This document shows, piece after piece, positions 17,617 through 27,147 of a stretch of 64,000 nt of DNA. Position 1 is the first letter of the stretch. Every line of letters begins with the position of its first letter. The notes under the pieces were generated by a model that was not told the origin of the DNA, made no database searches, and saw only the letters and a list, made by a program, of their open reading frames with translations. The stretch is from Rhizobium sp. BK418 (GTDB lineage Bacteria > Pseudomonadota > Alphaproteobacteria > Rhizobiales > Rhizobiaceae), in NCBI RefSeq assembly GCF_004341105.1, contig NZ_SLZK01000004.1:186001-250000 (forward strand), read 5' to 3'. The translations under genes were made by a program, and so were the position numbers.

Positions 17617-18429
17617 ATGACATTGTCCGTTGCAACAAGTGAAGAAAAGCCGGAGCCCGCGGTACGGCCATCCCTCCTGTCCGGGTCGGCAGGCATGCTG
17701 ATCATCAACATCATCGCGGTCGTCGTCGGGATTGCGATTTGGGCGCTCGTCACCAGCCAGGGCGTTGTCGGTCTGCCGACACCGATCGCAGTCGCCGAAC
17801 AGGCCGTGATCCAGGCTGAGAACGGCCTTCTCTGGTCGGATGCGCTGGCAAGCCTCGGCCGCGTCTTTACTGGGTTCGCCCTTGGAATCATCGTCGCCAT
17901 CCCCGTCGGTTTCCTGATGGGCTGGTATCGTATTGCTCGCGGCATCGTCGAACCCTATGTCCAGTTCTTTCGCACGATCCCACCGCTCGCTATCATTCCG
18001 CTGGCGATCGTCACCATGGGCATTGACGAAACGCCGAAGATCTTCGTCATCTTCCTGGCCTCGTTCCTGACCAGCGTTGTTGCGACCAACCAGGGCGTCG
18101 TCAATGTCGACAAGACGCTGATCAACGCCGCCCGTGTGCTTGGTGCCAACGACTTCACCATCTTCCGTCGCGTCATCGTGCCGGCCTCGCTGCCCTATAT
18201 CATGGTCGGCATACGCATCGGTCTCGGTTCATCGTGGGCGACAGTGGTCGCTGCCGAACTCATCGCAGCACAGTCGGGTCTCGGCTTCCGCATGCAACAG
18301 GCCCAACTCTACTATGATCTTCCGACGATTTTCGTCAGCCTCATCGCCATCGGTGTTCTCGGTCTCATCATGGACCGCATCGTGATCGTGATCGATGGTC
18401 TGCTGACGGCATGGCAGGAAAAGCTATGA
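17617..18429 (+). CDS. ABC transporter permease, nitrate/sulfonate/taurine type (SsuC/TauC-like)
   Basis: A 270-residue inner-membrane permease with about six helices, starting with [19 protein letters not shown] near residue 27. Family motifs: [19 protein letters not shown] (about residue 115) and the EAA-like loop [18 protein letters not shown] (about residue 167). It belongs to the family importing sulfonates, taurine, nitrate or pyrimidine-like compounds. Position directly after a sulfatase suggests a sulfur-containing or sulfated substrate; that is inference. Confidence 0.92.
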   Translation: MTLSVATSEEKPEPAVRPSLLSGSAGMLIINIIAVVVGIAIWALVTSQGVVGLPTPIAVAEQAVIQAENGLLWSDALASLGRVFTGFALGIIVAIPVGFLMGWYRIARGIVEPYVQFFRTIPPLAIIPLAIVTMGIDETPKIFVIFLASFLTSVVATNQGVVNVDKTLINAARVLGANDFTIFRRVIVPASLPYIMVGIRIGLGSSWATVVAAELIAAQSGLGFRMQQAQLYYDLPTIFVSLIAIGVLGLIMDRIVIVIDGLLTAWQEKL

Positions 18430-19196
18430 GCACCAAGATCTCGTTCCAGAACGTCAACAAGACTTTCGATATTGCCGGGCAGACATCCTTCGCTGCGCTC
18501 AAAGGTCTTAACCTCGACATCGAGGATGGCGAGTTCATCACCGTTGTCGGTCCGTCCGGTTGCGGCAAGTCGACTGCCATGAACATTGCTGCCGGCCTTA
18601 TTGCGCCCTCGTCAGGGCAGGTGCTGGTCGACAATGTATCGGTGAAAGGCCCTGGGCCTGAACGCGGCGTGATTTTTCAGCAATATGCCCTCTTTCCCTG
18701 GCTGACGGTTCGCCAGAACGTCGAGTTCGGCTTGAAGGTTGCAGGTCATGCCAAGGCGGAGCGGCGCAGGATTGCCGATCACTTCATCGGTCTCGTCGGC
18801 CTCAGTGATTTTGCCGATTCGCTGCCGAAGACGCTTTCCGGCGGCATGAAGCAGCGCTGCGCAATTGCGCGAGCCTATGCGGTGAACCCCAAGATCCTGC
18901 TGATGGACGAACCTTTCGGTGCTCTCGATGCGTTGACCCGCGTACAGCTCCAGGACCAGTTGCTTGCCACATGGAGCAAGGAGCGTCGCACAGTCATGTT
19001 CATCACCCATGATGTCGACGAGGCGGTGTATCTGGCGAGCCGCGTCGTCGTCATGGCCGCCCGGCCGGGCCGTCTCCACCGGATCATACCGGTCGATCTG
19101 CCTTATCCGCGCACGGAGGAGATGCGGCTTTCAAGGGAATTTTCGACATTGCGTAACGAGGTCTGGCGGTCGGTCTACCATCCGGCCGCCGCCTGA
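18426..19196 (+). CDS. ABC transporter ATP-binding protein (SsuB/TauB-like)
   Basis: A 256-residue ATPase. Walker A is [16 protein letters not shown] near residue 45, the Q-loop [12 protein letters not shown], the signature [14 protein letters not shown] near residue 140 and Walker [16 protein letters not shown]. The ATG at 18426 overlaps the permease stop (ATGA), whereas ATG 18411 lies inside the permease. Its C-terminus ([18 protein letters not shown]) is typical of the SsuB/TauB group. Partner of the permease at 17617 and the binding protein at 19238. Confidence 0.93.
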   Translation: MSTKISFQNVNKTFDIAGQTSFAALKGLNLDIEDGEFITVVGPSGCGKSTAMNIAAGLIAPSSGQVLVDNVSVKGPGPERGVIFQQYALFPWLTVRQNVEFGLKVAGHAKAERRRIADHFIGLVGLSDFADSLPKTLSGGMKQRCAIARAYAVNPKILLMDEPFGALDALTRVQLQDQLLATWSKERRTVMFITHDVDEAVYLASRVVVMAARPGRLHRIIPVDLPYPRTEEMRLSREFSTLRNEVWRSVYHPAAA

Positions 19197-19237
19197 CCTT
19201 TGCGTTCATCATCGGCTGTCACAAGGAGGAAATGAAT

Positions 19238-20215
19238 ATGCTGACGAGACGTAATCTGATGAAGACCACAGCGGCCGTGGCTGCGGTGAGCGCGTTTTCC
19301 ATCGGCGGAAGGGCCAATGCACAATCGGCCGACATGACAATCGGCTACATTCCCGATTTTCCGAATGCGAGCGTGCTGGCAATTGCCGAGGATCAGAAGC
19401 TCTGGGAAGCCGAAGGCGTAACGCCGTCAATCAAGGTCTTCACCAATGGTCCGATCCAGATCCAGGCCATGGGTGCCGGCAGCCTGAATTTCGGTACGAT
19501 CGGCCCCGGCGCCCTCTGGCTTCCTGCAAGCGGCAAGGCCAAAGTGCTTGGCGTCAACGATATCGGCTTCTCCGATCGCGTCATCGCGCAAGCCAATATC
19601 GCATCGATCCAGGATCTGAAGGGCAAGAAAGTGGGCGTTCCGCAGGGAACATCCGGTGACATGATCCTGCGCATGGCACTGACCAAAGCCGGTATGACGA
19701 TCGGCGACATTCAGGTGGTGCCGATGGATCCGTCGACCGTGGTAGCCGCCTTCACCTCGAAGCAGATCGATGGCGCCGGCATCTGGTACCCGCTGATCGA
19801 TACGATCAAGCCACGCGTTCCCGAGATGAAGGAACTGGCATCCAACCAGGACTTCTATCCCCAGACCTCGTTCATCAACACCTTCGTCGCCCGCAACGAG
19901 ATCGTCGAACAGAATCCTGACCTTGTGAAGAAATTCCTGCGCGTCATGAAAAAGGCGATGGATTATCGCGCGGCAAATCTCGATCGTTCTATCGAGATCA
20001 CGACCGCCTTCATCAACGCGCCGGCGGAAACAACCGAGAAGGTTGCCCGCAGCCGGAAGATCCTCACCAGCAAGGAACTGGACGATTTCACCAAGGATGG
20101 CACGGTCAACAAGTGGCTGCTGGACTTCAACAAGATGTTTGCGGAGTTCGGCACGGTTAAGGATCCGCTGCCGCCCGAGCAGTTTTTCACCAGCGACCTT
20201 TTTATGAAGGCCTGA
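19238..20215 (+). CDS. ABC transporter substrate-binding protein, SsuA/NMT1 family
   Basis: A 325-residue periplasmic protein with an N-terminal twin-arginine-like signal (LTRRNLMK then a hydrophobic stretch, cleavage near ANA). Its fold elements (MTIGYIPDFPNASVLAIAED, LKGKKVGVPQGTSGDMILR) are those of the sulfonate/nitrate/thiamine-precursor binding family. ATG 19238 has the best spacing (7 bases) from the Shine-Dalgarno AAGGAGGA at 19223-19230; ATG 19232 is too close. Last gene of the sulfatase-importer operon, followed by the terminator at 20223. Confidence 0.92.
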   Translation: MLTRRNLMKTTAAVAAVSAFSIGGRANAQSADMTIGYIPDFPNASVLAIAEDQKLWEAEGVTPSIKVFTNGPIQIQAMGAGSLNFGTIGPGALWLPASGKAKVLGVNDIGFSDRVIAQANIASIQDLKGKKVGVPQGTSGDMILRMALTKAGMTIGDIQVVPMDPSTVVAAFTSKQIDGAGIWYPLIDTIKPRVPEMKELASNQDFYPQTSFINTFVARNEIVEQNPDLVKKFLRVMKKAMDYRAANLDRSIEITTAFINAPAETTEKVARSRKILTSKELDDFTKDGTVNKWLLDFNKMFAEFGTVKDPLPPEQFFTSDLFMKA

Positions 20216-20222
20216 CTTCAGC

Positions 20223-20250
20223 CCGGCCGGTGCAAACCGGCCGGTTCTTC
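20223..20250 (+). terminator. terminator between the convergent SsuA-like and cupin genes
   Basis: CCGGCCGGT (20223-20231), a GCAA tetraloop and ACCGGCCGG (20236-20244) form a perfect 9-bp stem, followed by TTCTTCC. It lies in the 72-bp gap between converging genes and could act in both directions, although the U-tract is imperfect. Confidence 0.7.
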
Positions 20251-20287
20251 CTGCGCAGGCCCGTGGGCGGCGCCAAAATCGACCATC

Positions 20288-20635
20288 CTATTTTTCTTCC
20301 AATATATTCACCGGCTGATCCCATTGGATGAGCACGACACAGCCTGTATCGCTCCAGACAGAATGTTCGGTGCCGCGAGCGTTGACGATATAGCTGCCGC
20401 GGCCGTAGTCGCCCGCCTCATCGGATTGGACGCCTTCGAGTACGAGAATGGTTTCGAGTCCCTCGTGCCGATGGCGCGGAACAGAGGCGCCGGCTTCATA
20501 CTTCAAGAGTGCCACGCCCGGTTGGTCACCCTCGAAGGACCGGATCCAGTGAATCGTGACCCCCTCGCGGAAGGGGCCGAAGTCAAGGTCCTTCCAGCCG
20601 CCCGAAGTCAGGAGTTCGTGCGTGGTTTCAGGCAT
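20288..20635 (-). CDS. small cupin-domain protein (ChrR-like) of the biuret/triuret operon
   Basis: A 115-residue single cupin. The metal-binding motif [17 protein letters not shown] (about residues 53-69) gives the H-x-H-x4-E pattern of cupin motif 1, and [18 protein letters not shown] is motif 2. It is the last gene of the operon and overlaps the preceding isochorismatase-fold gene by 8 bp. The function is unknown: possibly a sensor, an isomerase or a dioxygenase acting on a ureide. Confidence 0.8.
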   Translation of the reverse strand: MPETTHELLTSGGWKDLDFGPFREGVTIHWIRSFEGDQPGVALLKYEAGASVPRHRHEGLETILVLEGVQSDEAGDYGRGSYIVNARGTEHSVWSDTGCVVLIQWDQPVNILEEK

Positions 20636-21296
20636 GGGCGATGCTCTCCAGAATATCGTCGACGCGAGCCGTCCAGCCGACGATCGCGCCCTGGGCGCGT
20701 ATCATTGCAATGGCGGCGGCCTTGAAGTCGGGGAAATAGCTGTCCGTCGCATCCTCGGCGAGTAGGCATTCGTAACCGCGGTCATTCGCCTCCCGCATCG
20801 TCGTCTGCACGCAAACCTCCGTCGTCACGCCGGCGAAGACGAGCTGCCGGATGCCCTTCTGCTGCAGCACTTCGCCGAGCTCCGTCGCATAGAAGGCGCC
20901 TTTGCCTGGTTTTTCGATAACCACTTCACCTTTGACCGGTGCAAGTTCCGGGAGAATAGCCGTGCCAGGTTCGCCGGAGATAAGGATGCGGCCCATCGGG
21001 CCTTCGTCGCCGATCCTGAGCGAGGGATTGCCACGATCGCGTTTGGACGGCGGCAGATCGGAAAGATCGGGCCTGTGGCACTCCATCGTGTGGATGACCG
21101 GCAGCCCGGCGGAACGGAAGCCCTGGATGAGTCGCTTCACATCGGGCACGATCCTCGTGATGCGGCTGACATCATTGCCGAGGCTGGCGCCGAAGCCGCC
21201 GGGCTCGGCGAAATCGCGCTGCATGTCGATGACAATGAGGGCGAGCCGGTCGGGCTTGACCGGAAAGACGAAGGGTTCTGCCTTGATTTCCCCCAT
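20628..21296 (-). CDS. trtA: isochorismatase-like cysteine hydrolase, probable triuret hydrolase (TrtA)
   Basis: A 222-residue cysteine hydrolase. The catalytic triad is visible as D24 (IDMQRDF), K129 ([13 protein letters not shown]) and C162 ([20 protein letters not shown]). It closely resembles the biuret hydrolase two genes upstream (shared [26 protein letters not shown]) but is clearly a separate subgroup, missing the [10 protein letters not shown] stretch of BiuH. TrtA is known as a BiuH relative (about 40% identity) encoded beside biuH in plant-associated bacteria; it converts triuret to carboxybiuret, which decays to biuret. That context is matched here, but specificity cannot be proven by eye. 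The ATG at 21296 overlaps the ATPase stop. Alternative: an amidase for another ureide. Confidence 0.75.
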   Translation of the reverse strand: MGEIKAEPFVFPVKPDRLALIVIDMQRDFAEPGGFGASLGNDVSRITRIVPDVKRLIQGFRSAGLPVIHTMECHRPDLSDLPPSKRDRGNPSLRIGDEGPMGRILISGEPGTAILPELAPVKGEVVIEKPGKGAFYATELGEVLQQKGIRQLVFAGVTTEVCVQTTMREANDRGYECLLAEDATDSYFPDFKAAAIAMIRAQGAIVGWTARVDDILESIAHA

Positions 21297-22846
21297 CAGT
21301 GATGCCCTGCCATATGGGCGCCGATCACGCCGATGTCGGCCGAACGCGCCGGCGTCTCGTAGACGAGTCTTCCTTCGGAAATGACCATGATACGATCGGA
21401 CATCTCGAGCAGTTCGTCGAGGTCCTCGGAGAGCAGCAGCACCGCCGCGCCGGAATTGCGCGCCTTCATGATGCGAGCTCGGATCTCGGCAACGGCGGAA
21501 AAATCGAGTCCGAAACATGGGTTCGACACGATCAACAGGTCCACTTCGCCGGTCAGTTCGCGGGCAAGCACGGCGCGCTGGACATTGCCACCGGAAAGCG
21601 ACGCAATCGGCGAGGACGACGAGGCCGTCTTCACTTTGAAGTCGGAGATCAGCGTCGTGGCGCGCTTCTTCATCCTGCCCTTGTTCAGCCAGATCGCGTC
21701 TTTGCCGTCCGCCTTGAGGTCGAAGGTGCGAAAGGAAAGATTTTCGCTGACGGTCATGCGCGGCGCGCAGGCGTTCTGCAGCGGTTCCTCGGGGATGAAG
21801 CGGACATTGTTCTTGCGCGTCTCGCGACGTGTGGCGCCGTAGGGCTCGCCGTTGACGCTGACGCTGCCGGCATCGGTCGGCCGCTGGCCGGCGAGGATTT
21901 CCGTCAGTTCCTTCTGGCCGTTGCCGGAGATGCCGGCGATCCCGACGATCTCGCCGGAACGGACCATCAGATTGTCGATCTCGATGGTTTTGAGACCGGA
22001 TCGATCCGGCGCCTTCACCTGTTCGACCTTCAGCACCGGACCGGCGCTCTCGGAGACTGGAACGCGGGTATCGAGCTTGGCCAGTTTGACGTCCCCGATC
22101 ATCATCGCCGCCATATCTGCGGTAGAGAGCTCGCCGACCTTTCCTGTGCCGACCAGCTTGCCGCGCCGCAGGATTGAGACGGCATCGGCGAATTTCGTCA
22201 CCTCGTGGAACTTGTGGGAGATCATCAGCACGGTGAGCTCGCCGCGCTCGGTCATCGCGCGCACGAGGCCGAGCATCTCGTCGGCTTCCGCGGGCGTCAG
22301 CACTGAGGTCGGTTCGTCGAGGACGAGGAAGGAGCGGCCGAGATACAGCTGCTTGACGATCTCCAGCTTCTGCTTCTGGCCGGCGGCAAGCTCGCTCACC
22401 GGTCGCTCGAGCGGGATCTTGAACGGCATCCGCTCCATGAAGACGGAAAGATCCCTCCGCTCCTTGGCCCAGTTGATGATAGCGGGGACTTCCGCGCGGC
22501 TGATGACGAGGTTTTCGGCGCCCGTCAGCGAAGGGACCAGCGTGAAATGCTGATAGACCATGCCGAGGCCGTAGCTCGCCGCGTCCTTGGGCGAGGCAAT
22601 CGCCACCTCGCGACCATCGACCGAGAGAGAACCGGAGGTGGCGTGATAGAAGCCCATGATGCATTTGACGAGGGTCGACTTGCCGGCGCCATTTTCACCG
22701 AGCAGAGCGTGGAAGCTGCCCGAGGATACGTTGATCGAGACATGGTCGAGCGCGGTGAAGCTGCCAAAGCGCATCGTCATGTCGATCGTGTCGAGACCGA
22801 CAGCCTTGCCGGCTTGCGGTAGCGGCGTGTCACGGATCGTTCTCAT
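21296..22846 (-). CDS. ABC transporter ATPase with two nucleotide-binding domains (BMP/ureide importer)
   Basis: A 516-residue fused ATPase of the sugar/nucleoside (RbsA-like) class. Domain 1 has Walker [17 protein letters not shown], signature [15 protein letters not shown] and Walker [17 protein letters not shown]. Domain 2 has a degenerate Walker [17 protein letters not shown], with the GKS/T lysine position altered, and signature [15 protein letters not shown]. Only domain 1 is likely fully catalytic, as usual in this class. ATG 22846 starts just ahead of the first domain; the longer frame lies in biuH. It is translationally coupled to both neighbours and powers the permeases at 23634-25687. 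Confidence 0.92.
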   Translation of the reverse strand: MRTIRDTPLPQAGKAVGLDTIDMTMRFGSFTALDHVSINVSSGSFHALLGENGAGKSTLVKCIMGFYHATSGSLSVDGREVAIASPKDAASYGLGMVYQHFTLVPSLTGAENLVISRAEVPAIINWAKERRDLSVFMERMPFKIPLERPVSELAAGQKQKLEIVKQLYLGRSFLVLDEPTSVLTPAEADEMLGLVRAMTERGELTVLMISHKFHEVTKFADAVSILRRGKLVGTGKVGELSTADMAAMMIGDVKLAKLDTRVPVSESAGPVLKVEQVKAPDRSGLKTIEIDNLMVRSGEIVGIAGISGNGQKELTEILAGQRPTDAGSVSVNGEPYGATRRETRKNNVRFIPEEPLQNACAPRMTVSENLSFRTFDLKADGKDAIWLNKGRMKKRATTLISDFKVKTASSSSPIASLSGGNVQRAVLARELTGEVDLLIVSNPCFGLDFSAVAEIRARIMKARNSGAAVLLLSEDLDELLEMSDRIMVISEGRLVYETPARSADIGVIGAHMAGHH

Positions 22847-23544
22847 GGCAGCTGGCTCACGAGCGTTGCGGAATTGGAGACGGAGCCGAAGACGCCGCCT
22901 TGCATCTTCACCATCTTGATGGCGGCGAGGTGGTTGCCATAATCGGTTGCGCCGCAGCAGTCTTCGAGCAGCAGGCATTCGAAGCCGCGGTCGTTGGCTT
23001 CGCGCATGGTCGTGGAAACGCAGACGTCGGTGGTAATGCCTGTGAGGACGATGTTTTCGATACGCCTCTGGTTGAGGATCAGTTCGAGATCGGTAGCACA
23101 GAAGGAGCCCTTGCCGGGTTTATCGATGATGGTCTCGCCCTCAACCGGATAAAGTTCCGGAATGATGTCCCAGCCGGGTTCGCCGCGTGTGAGGATGCGC
23201 CCGCAAGGGCCTGGATCGCCGATGCCGGCGCCGATGCGCTGTGAACGCCAGCGCTTGTTGGCCGGCAGGTCGGCAAGATCGGGCCGATGGCCCTCGCGGG
23301 TGTGGATAATGTGATAGCCCTTGGCGCGCATGGCGGCCAAGACCGTTTTGATCGGCTCGATCGGCGCCTGAACCAGCGACAGGTCATAGCCCATGTGATC
23401 GACATAGCCACCCTTGCCGCAAAAGTCGGTTTGCATGTCGATGATGATGAGGGCCGTATTATCCGGTCGCAGGGCACCGTTATAAGGCCAGGGATAGGGA
23501 TCAGCGTCGATATAATGTCCTTTGGTCGCGACCATGGCGTCCAT
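22843..23544 (-). CDS. biuH: biuret hydrolase (BiuH, isochorismatase-like cysteine hydrolase)
   Basis: Hydrolyses biuret to allophanate and ammonia. The 233-residue sequence matches the R. leguminosarum enzyme as I recall it, including the N-terminus [19 protein letters not shown]. The catalytic triad falls at exactly the published positions: D36 (IIIDMQTDF), K142 ([10 protein letters not shown]) and C175 ([17 protein letters not shown]). The ATG at 23544 has AGGAG about eight bases upstream. It lies between the permease and ATPase genes of a BMP-type importer, so uptake and hydrolysis are encoded together. The product, allophanate, can be handled by the hydrolase at 36702-38513. Confidence 0.95.
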   Translation of the reverse strand: MDAMVATKGHYIDADPYPWPYNGALRPDNTALIIIDMQTDFCGKGGYVDHMGYDLSLVQAPIEPIKTVLAAMRAKGYHIIHTREGHRPDLADLPANKRWRSQRIGAGIGDPGPCGRILTRGEPGWDIIPELYPVEGETIIDKPGKGSFCATDLELILNQRRIENIVLTGITTDVCVSTTMREANDRGFECLLLEDCCGATDYGNHLAAIKMVKMQGGVFGSVSNSATLVSQLP

Positions 23545-23633
23545 CGTCTTCTTCTCCTATTCACCCGTGGGTTTGAATGTTTGCCGTCGCGGTTCGATCG
23601 CTTCGACCCGTTCGATACGCCGAACCTCCTTCC

Positions 23634-24560
23634 TCATTTCGTCAGCGACAGCGCGCCGGGCGCGCCGGACAGCGAGCGCGTGGGCGAGGAGGTGACGATC
23701 ATGATGGCGAGCGTGAGCACGTAAGGGGCGGCGTAGAACAGGTAATAGCCCTGGGTCACGCCGATCGATTGGAGCGCCGGCCCGAGCGCGCCGGCGCCGC
23801 CGAAGAGCAGAGCTGCCAGGAAGCAGCCGATCGGGTTCCAGCGCGCGAAGATGACGAGCGCCACTGCCATCAGGCCCTGGCCTGAAGAAATGCCCTCGTT
23901 CCAGGAACCGGGATAATAGAGCGAGAGGTAGGCGCCCCCGATTGCCGCCAGCGAACCTCCCACGGCGGTTGCGAGCAGTCGCACGCGATCCGGATTGATG
24001 CCCATGGTGCGCGCTGCGTCGGTGCTGTCGCCGACAACACGCAGGATCAGTCCGACACGGGTATTCTTGAAAGCCCACCAGAGCACAAGGGCGAGTGCCG
24101 CTCCAAGCAGGAAGAGCACGTTGATGTTCAGCGCCGCCTCGATCTGCGGCAGGCGTGACCAGAAACCGAAGGGGATCGACGGCAGATGCGGAGCGGCCGG
24201 CTGAATGAAGGACTTGCCGAGGAAGAAGGCGAGGCCCAGGCCGAACTGCATCATGGCAATGCCGATCGCGATGTCGTTCACCTTAGGCCATTTGCAGATC
24301 CAGCCGTGAAGGAGACCGAAGACGGCGCCAGTCGCCATGGCGGCAAGCACGCCGAGCCAAGGTGAATTGGTCATGACGGCGACCGCGTAGGCCGTCATCG
24401 CGCCGAAGACGAGCGTACCTTCAAGCCCGAGATTGATGCGCCCGGAGCGTTCGGTGATCGTCTCGCCGAGGCTGACAAAGATGAAGGGAGTGGAGACGCG
24501 GATGGCGCCCGCAAGGATCGCAAGCGGCACGCCCCATATGCCGATGCCCGTCTCTTCCAT
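23634..24560 (-). CDS. BMP-family ABC transporter permease 2
   Basis: A 308-residue membrane protein with 8-9 predicted helices of the RbsC/nucleoside-permease type (LAILAGAIRVSTPFIFVSLG near the N-terminus, RSGRINLGLEGTLVFGAM as family signature, RWNPIGCFLAALLFGGAGAL late). The ATG at 24560 overlaps the stop of the partner permease. Forms the importer channel with 24560-25687. An 89-bp gap with no gene separates it from biuH. Confidence 0.92.
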   Translation of the reverse strand: MEETGIGIWGVPLAILAGAIRVSTPFIFVSLGETITERSGRINLGLEGTLVFGAMTAYAVAVMTNSPWLGVLAAMATGAVFGLLHGWICKWPKVNDIAIGIAMMQFGLGLAFFLGKSFIQPAAPHLPSIPFGFWSRLPQIEAALNINVLFLLGAALALVLWWAFKNTRVGLILRVVGDSTDAARTMGINPDRVRLLATAVGGSLAAIGGAYLSLYYPGSWNEGISSGQGLMAVALVIFARWNPIGCFLAALLFGGAGALGPALQSIGVTQGYYLFYAAPYVLTLAIMIVTSSPTRSLSGAPGALSLTK

Positions 24561-25687
24561 CAGAGGCTCCTTTTCCAGAGGTCGGGATTGAAGATCTTGA
24601 AGCGGCCGTAGAAGGTTTCGCAGAAGAGGATGACGATGAAGAGCGTGCCCTGCAGTACCAGCACCGTGGCATCCGGCAGGCCCATGCGGCGCTGAATGAG
24701 GCCGCCGGAAGCATCGATGCCCCCCAGCAGGATTGCAACCGGGATGATCGCCAGCGGATTGTGGCGGGCAAGGAAGGCGACGAGGATGCCGGTATAGCCG
24801 TAACCCGCAGCGAGCGAGGCGTTGGCGCTCCCCTGGACGGCGACGACTTCGATCATGCCGGCAAGCCCCGCGAAGCTGCCGGCGATCGCGGTGAAACCTG
24901 CGATCAGCCTGCCGACCGGCAATCCCTGGATCTGGGCGGCGCGTATATTGCCGCCGGCGATGCGGGCGGCAAAACCGTAGCTCGTTACCTCGATCAGGAC
25001 CCAGGAGAGGATGCAGGCAAGGATCCCGATCACAAGGCCCCAATGCACATCCATGCCGGGGATATTGCCGAGCATATAGTCCGCCGGCAGCGGCTTGGTC
25101 GAGGGTTTGTTGAGGCTGGCGGGATCGCGCAGCGGCCCCTCGACGAACTGGTTCATCAGCGCGATGGCGATATAGGAAAGCAGCAGCGAGGAGATGGTCT
25201 CGTTGACGCCGCGGTAATGGCGCAGGAAACCGGCAAGGCCGATCCAGGCGCCGCCGACCACCATGGCGGCGATCGCCATGAGAACAAGGGAGGGTAGGAC
25301 GGCAGGCGTCCCCACGAGCGGCATGGCCATCGCTGCGGCTGCAACGCCGCCCAGCACGACCGCTCCTTCCCCGCCGATGATGACGAGGCCGAGGCGGGCG
25401 GGCAGGGCGACGCAGAGCGCCGTCAGGAGAAGGGGTGCGGCGCGGCTTAAGCTGTTCTGTACGGAAAACCAGCTGCCGAAGCCGCCGGTGTACATGAGCT
25501 GGAAGAGCATGGCCGGCGACTTGCCGATCGCCAGGATGAATAGGGAGAAGAGCCCGAGACCGATCAGGATGGCCGCAAGGCCAAGCACGATCGGTTCGGC
25601 CTTGCGCGCGGTCCATTCGAGCAGGGGACGCAGGGGGGCTGGTTCGGAAGCGACTGATATTGCGGGATCATTGGCCTGAACGGTCAT
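24560..25687 (-). CDS. BMP-family ABC transporter permease 1
   Basis: A 375-residue permease with about ten helices. After a cytoplasmic N-terminus of ~30 residues the first helix is IVLGLAAILIGLGLFSLFIL. It carries RLGLVIIGGEGAVVLGG and the GVNETISSLLLSYIAIALMN stretch characteristic of nucleoside-type (YufP-like) permeases. Partner of 23634-24560, and downstream of the binding protein by 21 bp. Likely substrate biuret, triuret or a related ureide, judged from the operon. Confidence 0.92.
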   Translation of the reverse strand: MTVQANDPAISVASEPAPLRPLLEWTARKAEPIVLGLAAILIGLGLFSLFILAIGKSPAMLFQLMYTGGFGSWFSVQNSLSRAAPLLLTALCVALPARLGLVIIGGEGAVVLGGVAAAAMAMPLVGTPAVLPSLVLMAIAAMVVGGAWIGLAGFLRHYRGVNETISSLLLSYIAIALMNQFVEGPLRDPASLNKPSTKPLPADYMLGNIPGMDVHWGLVIGILACILSWVLIEVTSYGFAARIAGGNIRAAQIQGLPVGRLIAGFTAIAGSFAGLAGMIEVVAVQGSANASLAAGYGYTGILVAFLARHNPLAIIPVAILLGGIDASGGLIQRRMGLPDATVLVLQGTLFIVILFCETFYGRFKIFNPDLWKRSL

Positions 25688-25708
25688 GGCGCCTCTCCCG
25701 GTCGAGCT

Positions 25709-26833
25709 TTACGCCGTGGATCCGACGACGCCCTCGACCAGATAGTTCATGCTTTCGAGCTCGATCGCATCCTCCGCGTAGCTTTTCTCGGCCGTGACGA
25801 CGATGTTGCCCTTGTTATCCTTGAGCGGCCCCTTGAAGACCGAGAAGCCGCCCTTCATCATCCCGGCATGTGTTGCTTCGAATGCCTTGCGGCCCGCCTC
25901 GGGAACACCCGGACCAAGCGCGCTCATCTTGACAAAACCGTCCTTCAGGCCGCCGCGCACGAAGTTGTCGAGCTTCTCGCCGGCCTGCGCTTTCTTGACG
26001 AAGTCGCTATAGACATTTCCCCAGGCCCATTCGGCGCCGGTGAGGTATTTCTCGGGCGCAAGCGGGCTCTGATTGGCGTGATAGCCGCAGACGAAGGCGC
26101 CGCGGCCGGCAGCGGTTTCGACCACCACCTTCGGGCTGTCGACATGGCAGGTGATGACGTCGGCGCCTTGGTCGATCAGCGCGTTGGTCGCTTCCGCTTC
26201 CTTGACCGCCAGCGACCACTCGCCGGTGAAGATCACCTGGCAGGTGATGATCGGATCGACGCTGCGCGCACCCAGCAGGAAGGCATTGATGTTCTGCAGC
26301 ACCTGCGGGATCGGCTTGGCGGCGACGAAACCGATTTTCTTGCTCTTCGTCGCATGACCGGCAGCGATGCCGTTCAAATACTGGCCCTGGAAAATATAGC
26401 CGAAATAGGAGCCGGTATTGGCCGGGTGCTTGCCCTCCTGCCAAAGCCCGCCGCAATGGCGGAACTGGATATCGGGATATTTAGCGGCCATGGCCAGCAT
26501 GTGCGGATCGAAATAGCCGAAGGAGGTCGGGAAGAGCAAGGTCGCGCCATCGAGATTGATCATCGATTCCATCGTCTTCTGAGCGTCTACCGTCTCGGGA
26601 ACATTTTCTTCTTCGACGACGGTGATGCCGGGCAGCACCTTGACCGCCGCCGCCCCCTCGGCATGCGCCTGGTTGTAACCATAGTCATCCTTAGGCCCGA
26701 CATAGATGAAGCCCAAGGTCAGGGCCGTCTGCGCAAGCGCGCGCGAGGAAAGACCGGGCACGACGCCGGCGAGAGCGGCAGCGGCAGAAGCCTGAAGGAA
26801 ATGGCGTCGTTTCATGGAAAGGAAACTGGTCAT
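25709..26833 (-). CDS. BMP-family substrate-binding protein (predicted biuret/triuret binder)
   Basis: A 374-residue periplasmic binding protein of the basic-membrane-protein (PnrA/Med) family. A twin-arginine signal is visible (MKRRHFLQASAAAALAG, cleavage near ALA), after which TLGFIYVGPKDDYGYNQAHA matches the family start. Other landmarks are KKIGFVAAKPIPQVLQNINAF and CHVDSPKVVVETA. ATG 26833 has AAGGAG seven bases upstream; ATG 26815 is the alternative. First gene of the seven-gene minus-strand operon, divergent from the GntR gene. BMP proteins usually bind nucleosides or purine-like molecules; a ureide ligand is inference from the BiuH/TrtA context. Confidence 0.92.
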   Translation of the reverse strand: MTSFLSMKRRHFLQASAAAALAGVVPGLSSRALAQTALTLGFIYVGPKDDYGYNQAHAEGAAAVKVLPGITVVEEENVPETVDAQKTMESMINLDGATLLFPTSFGYFDPHMLAMAAKYPDIQFRHCGGLWQEGKHPANTGSYFGYIFQGQYLNGIAAGHATKSKKIGFVAAKPIPQVLQNINAFLLGARSVDPIITCQVIFTGEWSLAVKEAEATNALIDQGADVITCHVDSPKVVVETAAGRGAFVCGYHANQSPLAPEKYLTGAEWAWGNVYSDFVKKAQAGEKLDNFVRGGLKDGFVKMSALGPGVPEAGRKAFEATHAGMMKGGFSVFKGPLKDNKGNIVVTAEKSYAEDAIELESMNYLVEGVVGSTA

Positions 26834-26884
26834 CGAAATGCTCTCCTTGCGGCGGTTTTGGCCGATTCAATTGGTTACAGAAAA

Positions 26885-27147
26885 GTGTATGCAATGGTCA
26901 TGCCAGATTTTAGCTTGTTGATTCTACGCAAGAAATTTCCATTGCTTCACCGCACGCCGAAAGGTGCATGCAATTTCATCCAGAAGGTAGATTAAAAATT
27001 ATGCATAGCCTGCAAAAGAGCCTTATCTCTGCACTGTTGCGTGGATTTCCATATGGAGGGCCAGTGAAGAAGTACAGTTTCTCTCGACATATCAATTATA
27101 TGTGCCGACGTTTGACTTTGTTCGGTCGAGCGCGCATGTGTATGCAA
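26885..27147 (+). promoter_or_regulatory. GTGYATGCAA repeats in the biuret-operon / GntR intergenic region
   Basis: The 300-bp divergent region holds three copies of GTG(T/C)ATGCAA: 26885-26894, 26964-26973 and 27138-27147, all in the same orientation. TGCATGCA is itself palindromic, so each copy resembles a short GntR-type dyad. The rest of the region is AT-richer than its surroundings and contains no gene. These are candidate binding sites for the adjacent GntR regulator, flanking the promoters in both directions. Confidence 0.55.

Noticed and set aside
25868-26995. Plus-strand frame of 375 codons
   Set aside because: Antisense to the BMP binding-protein gene, with no recognisable motif.
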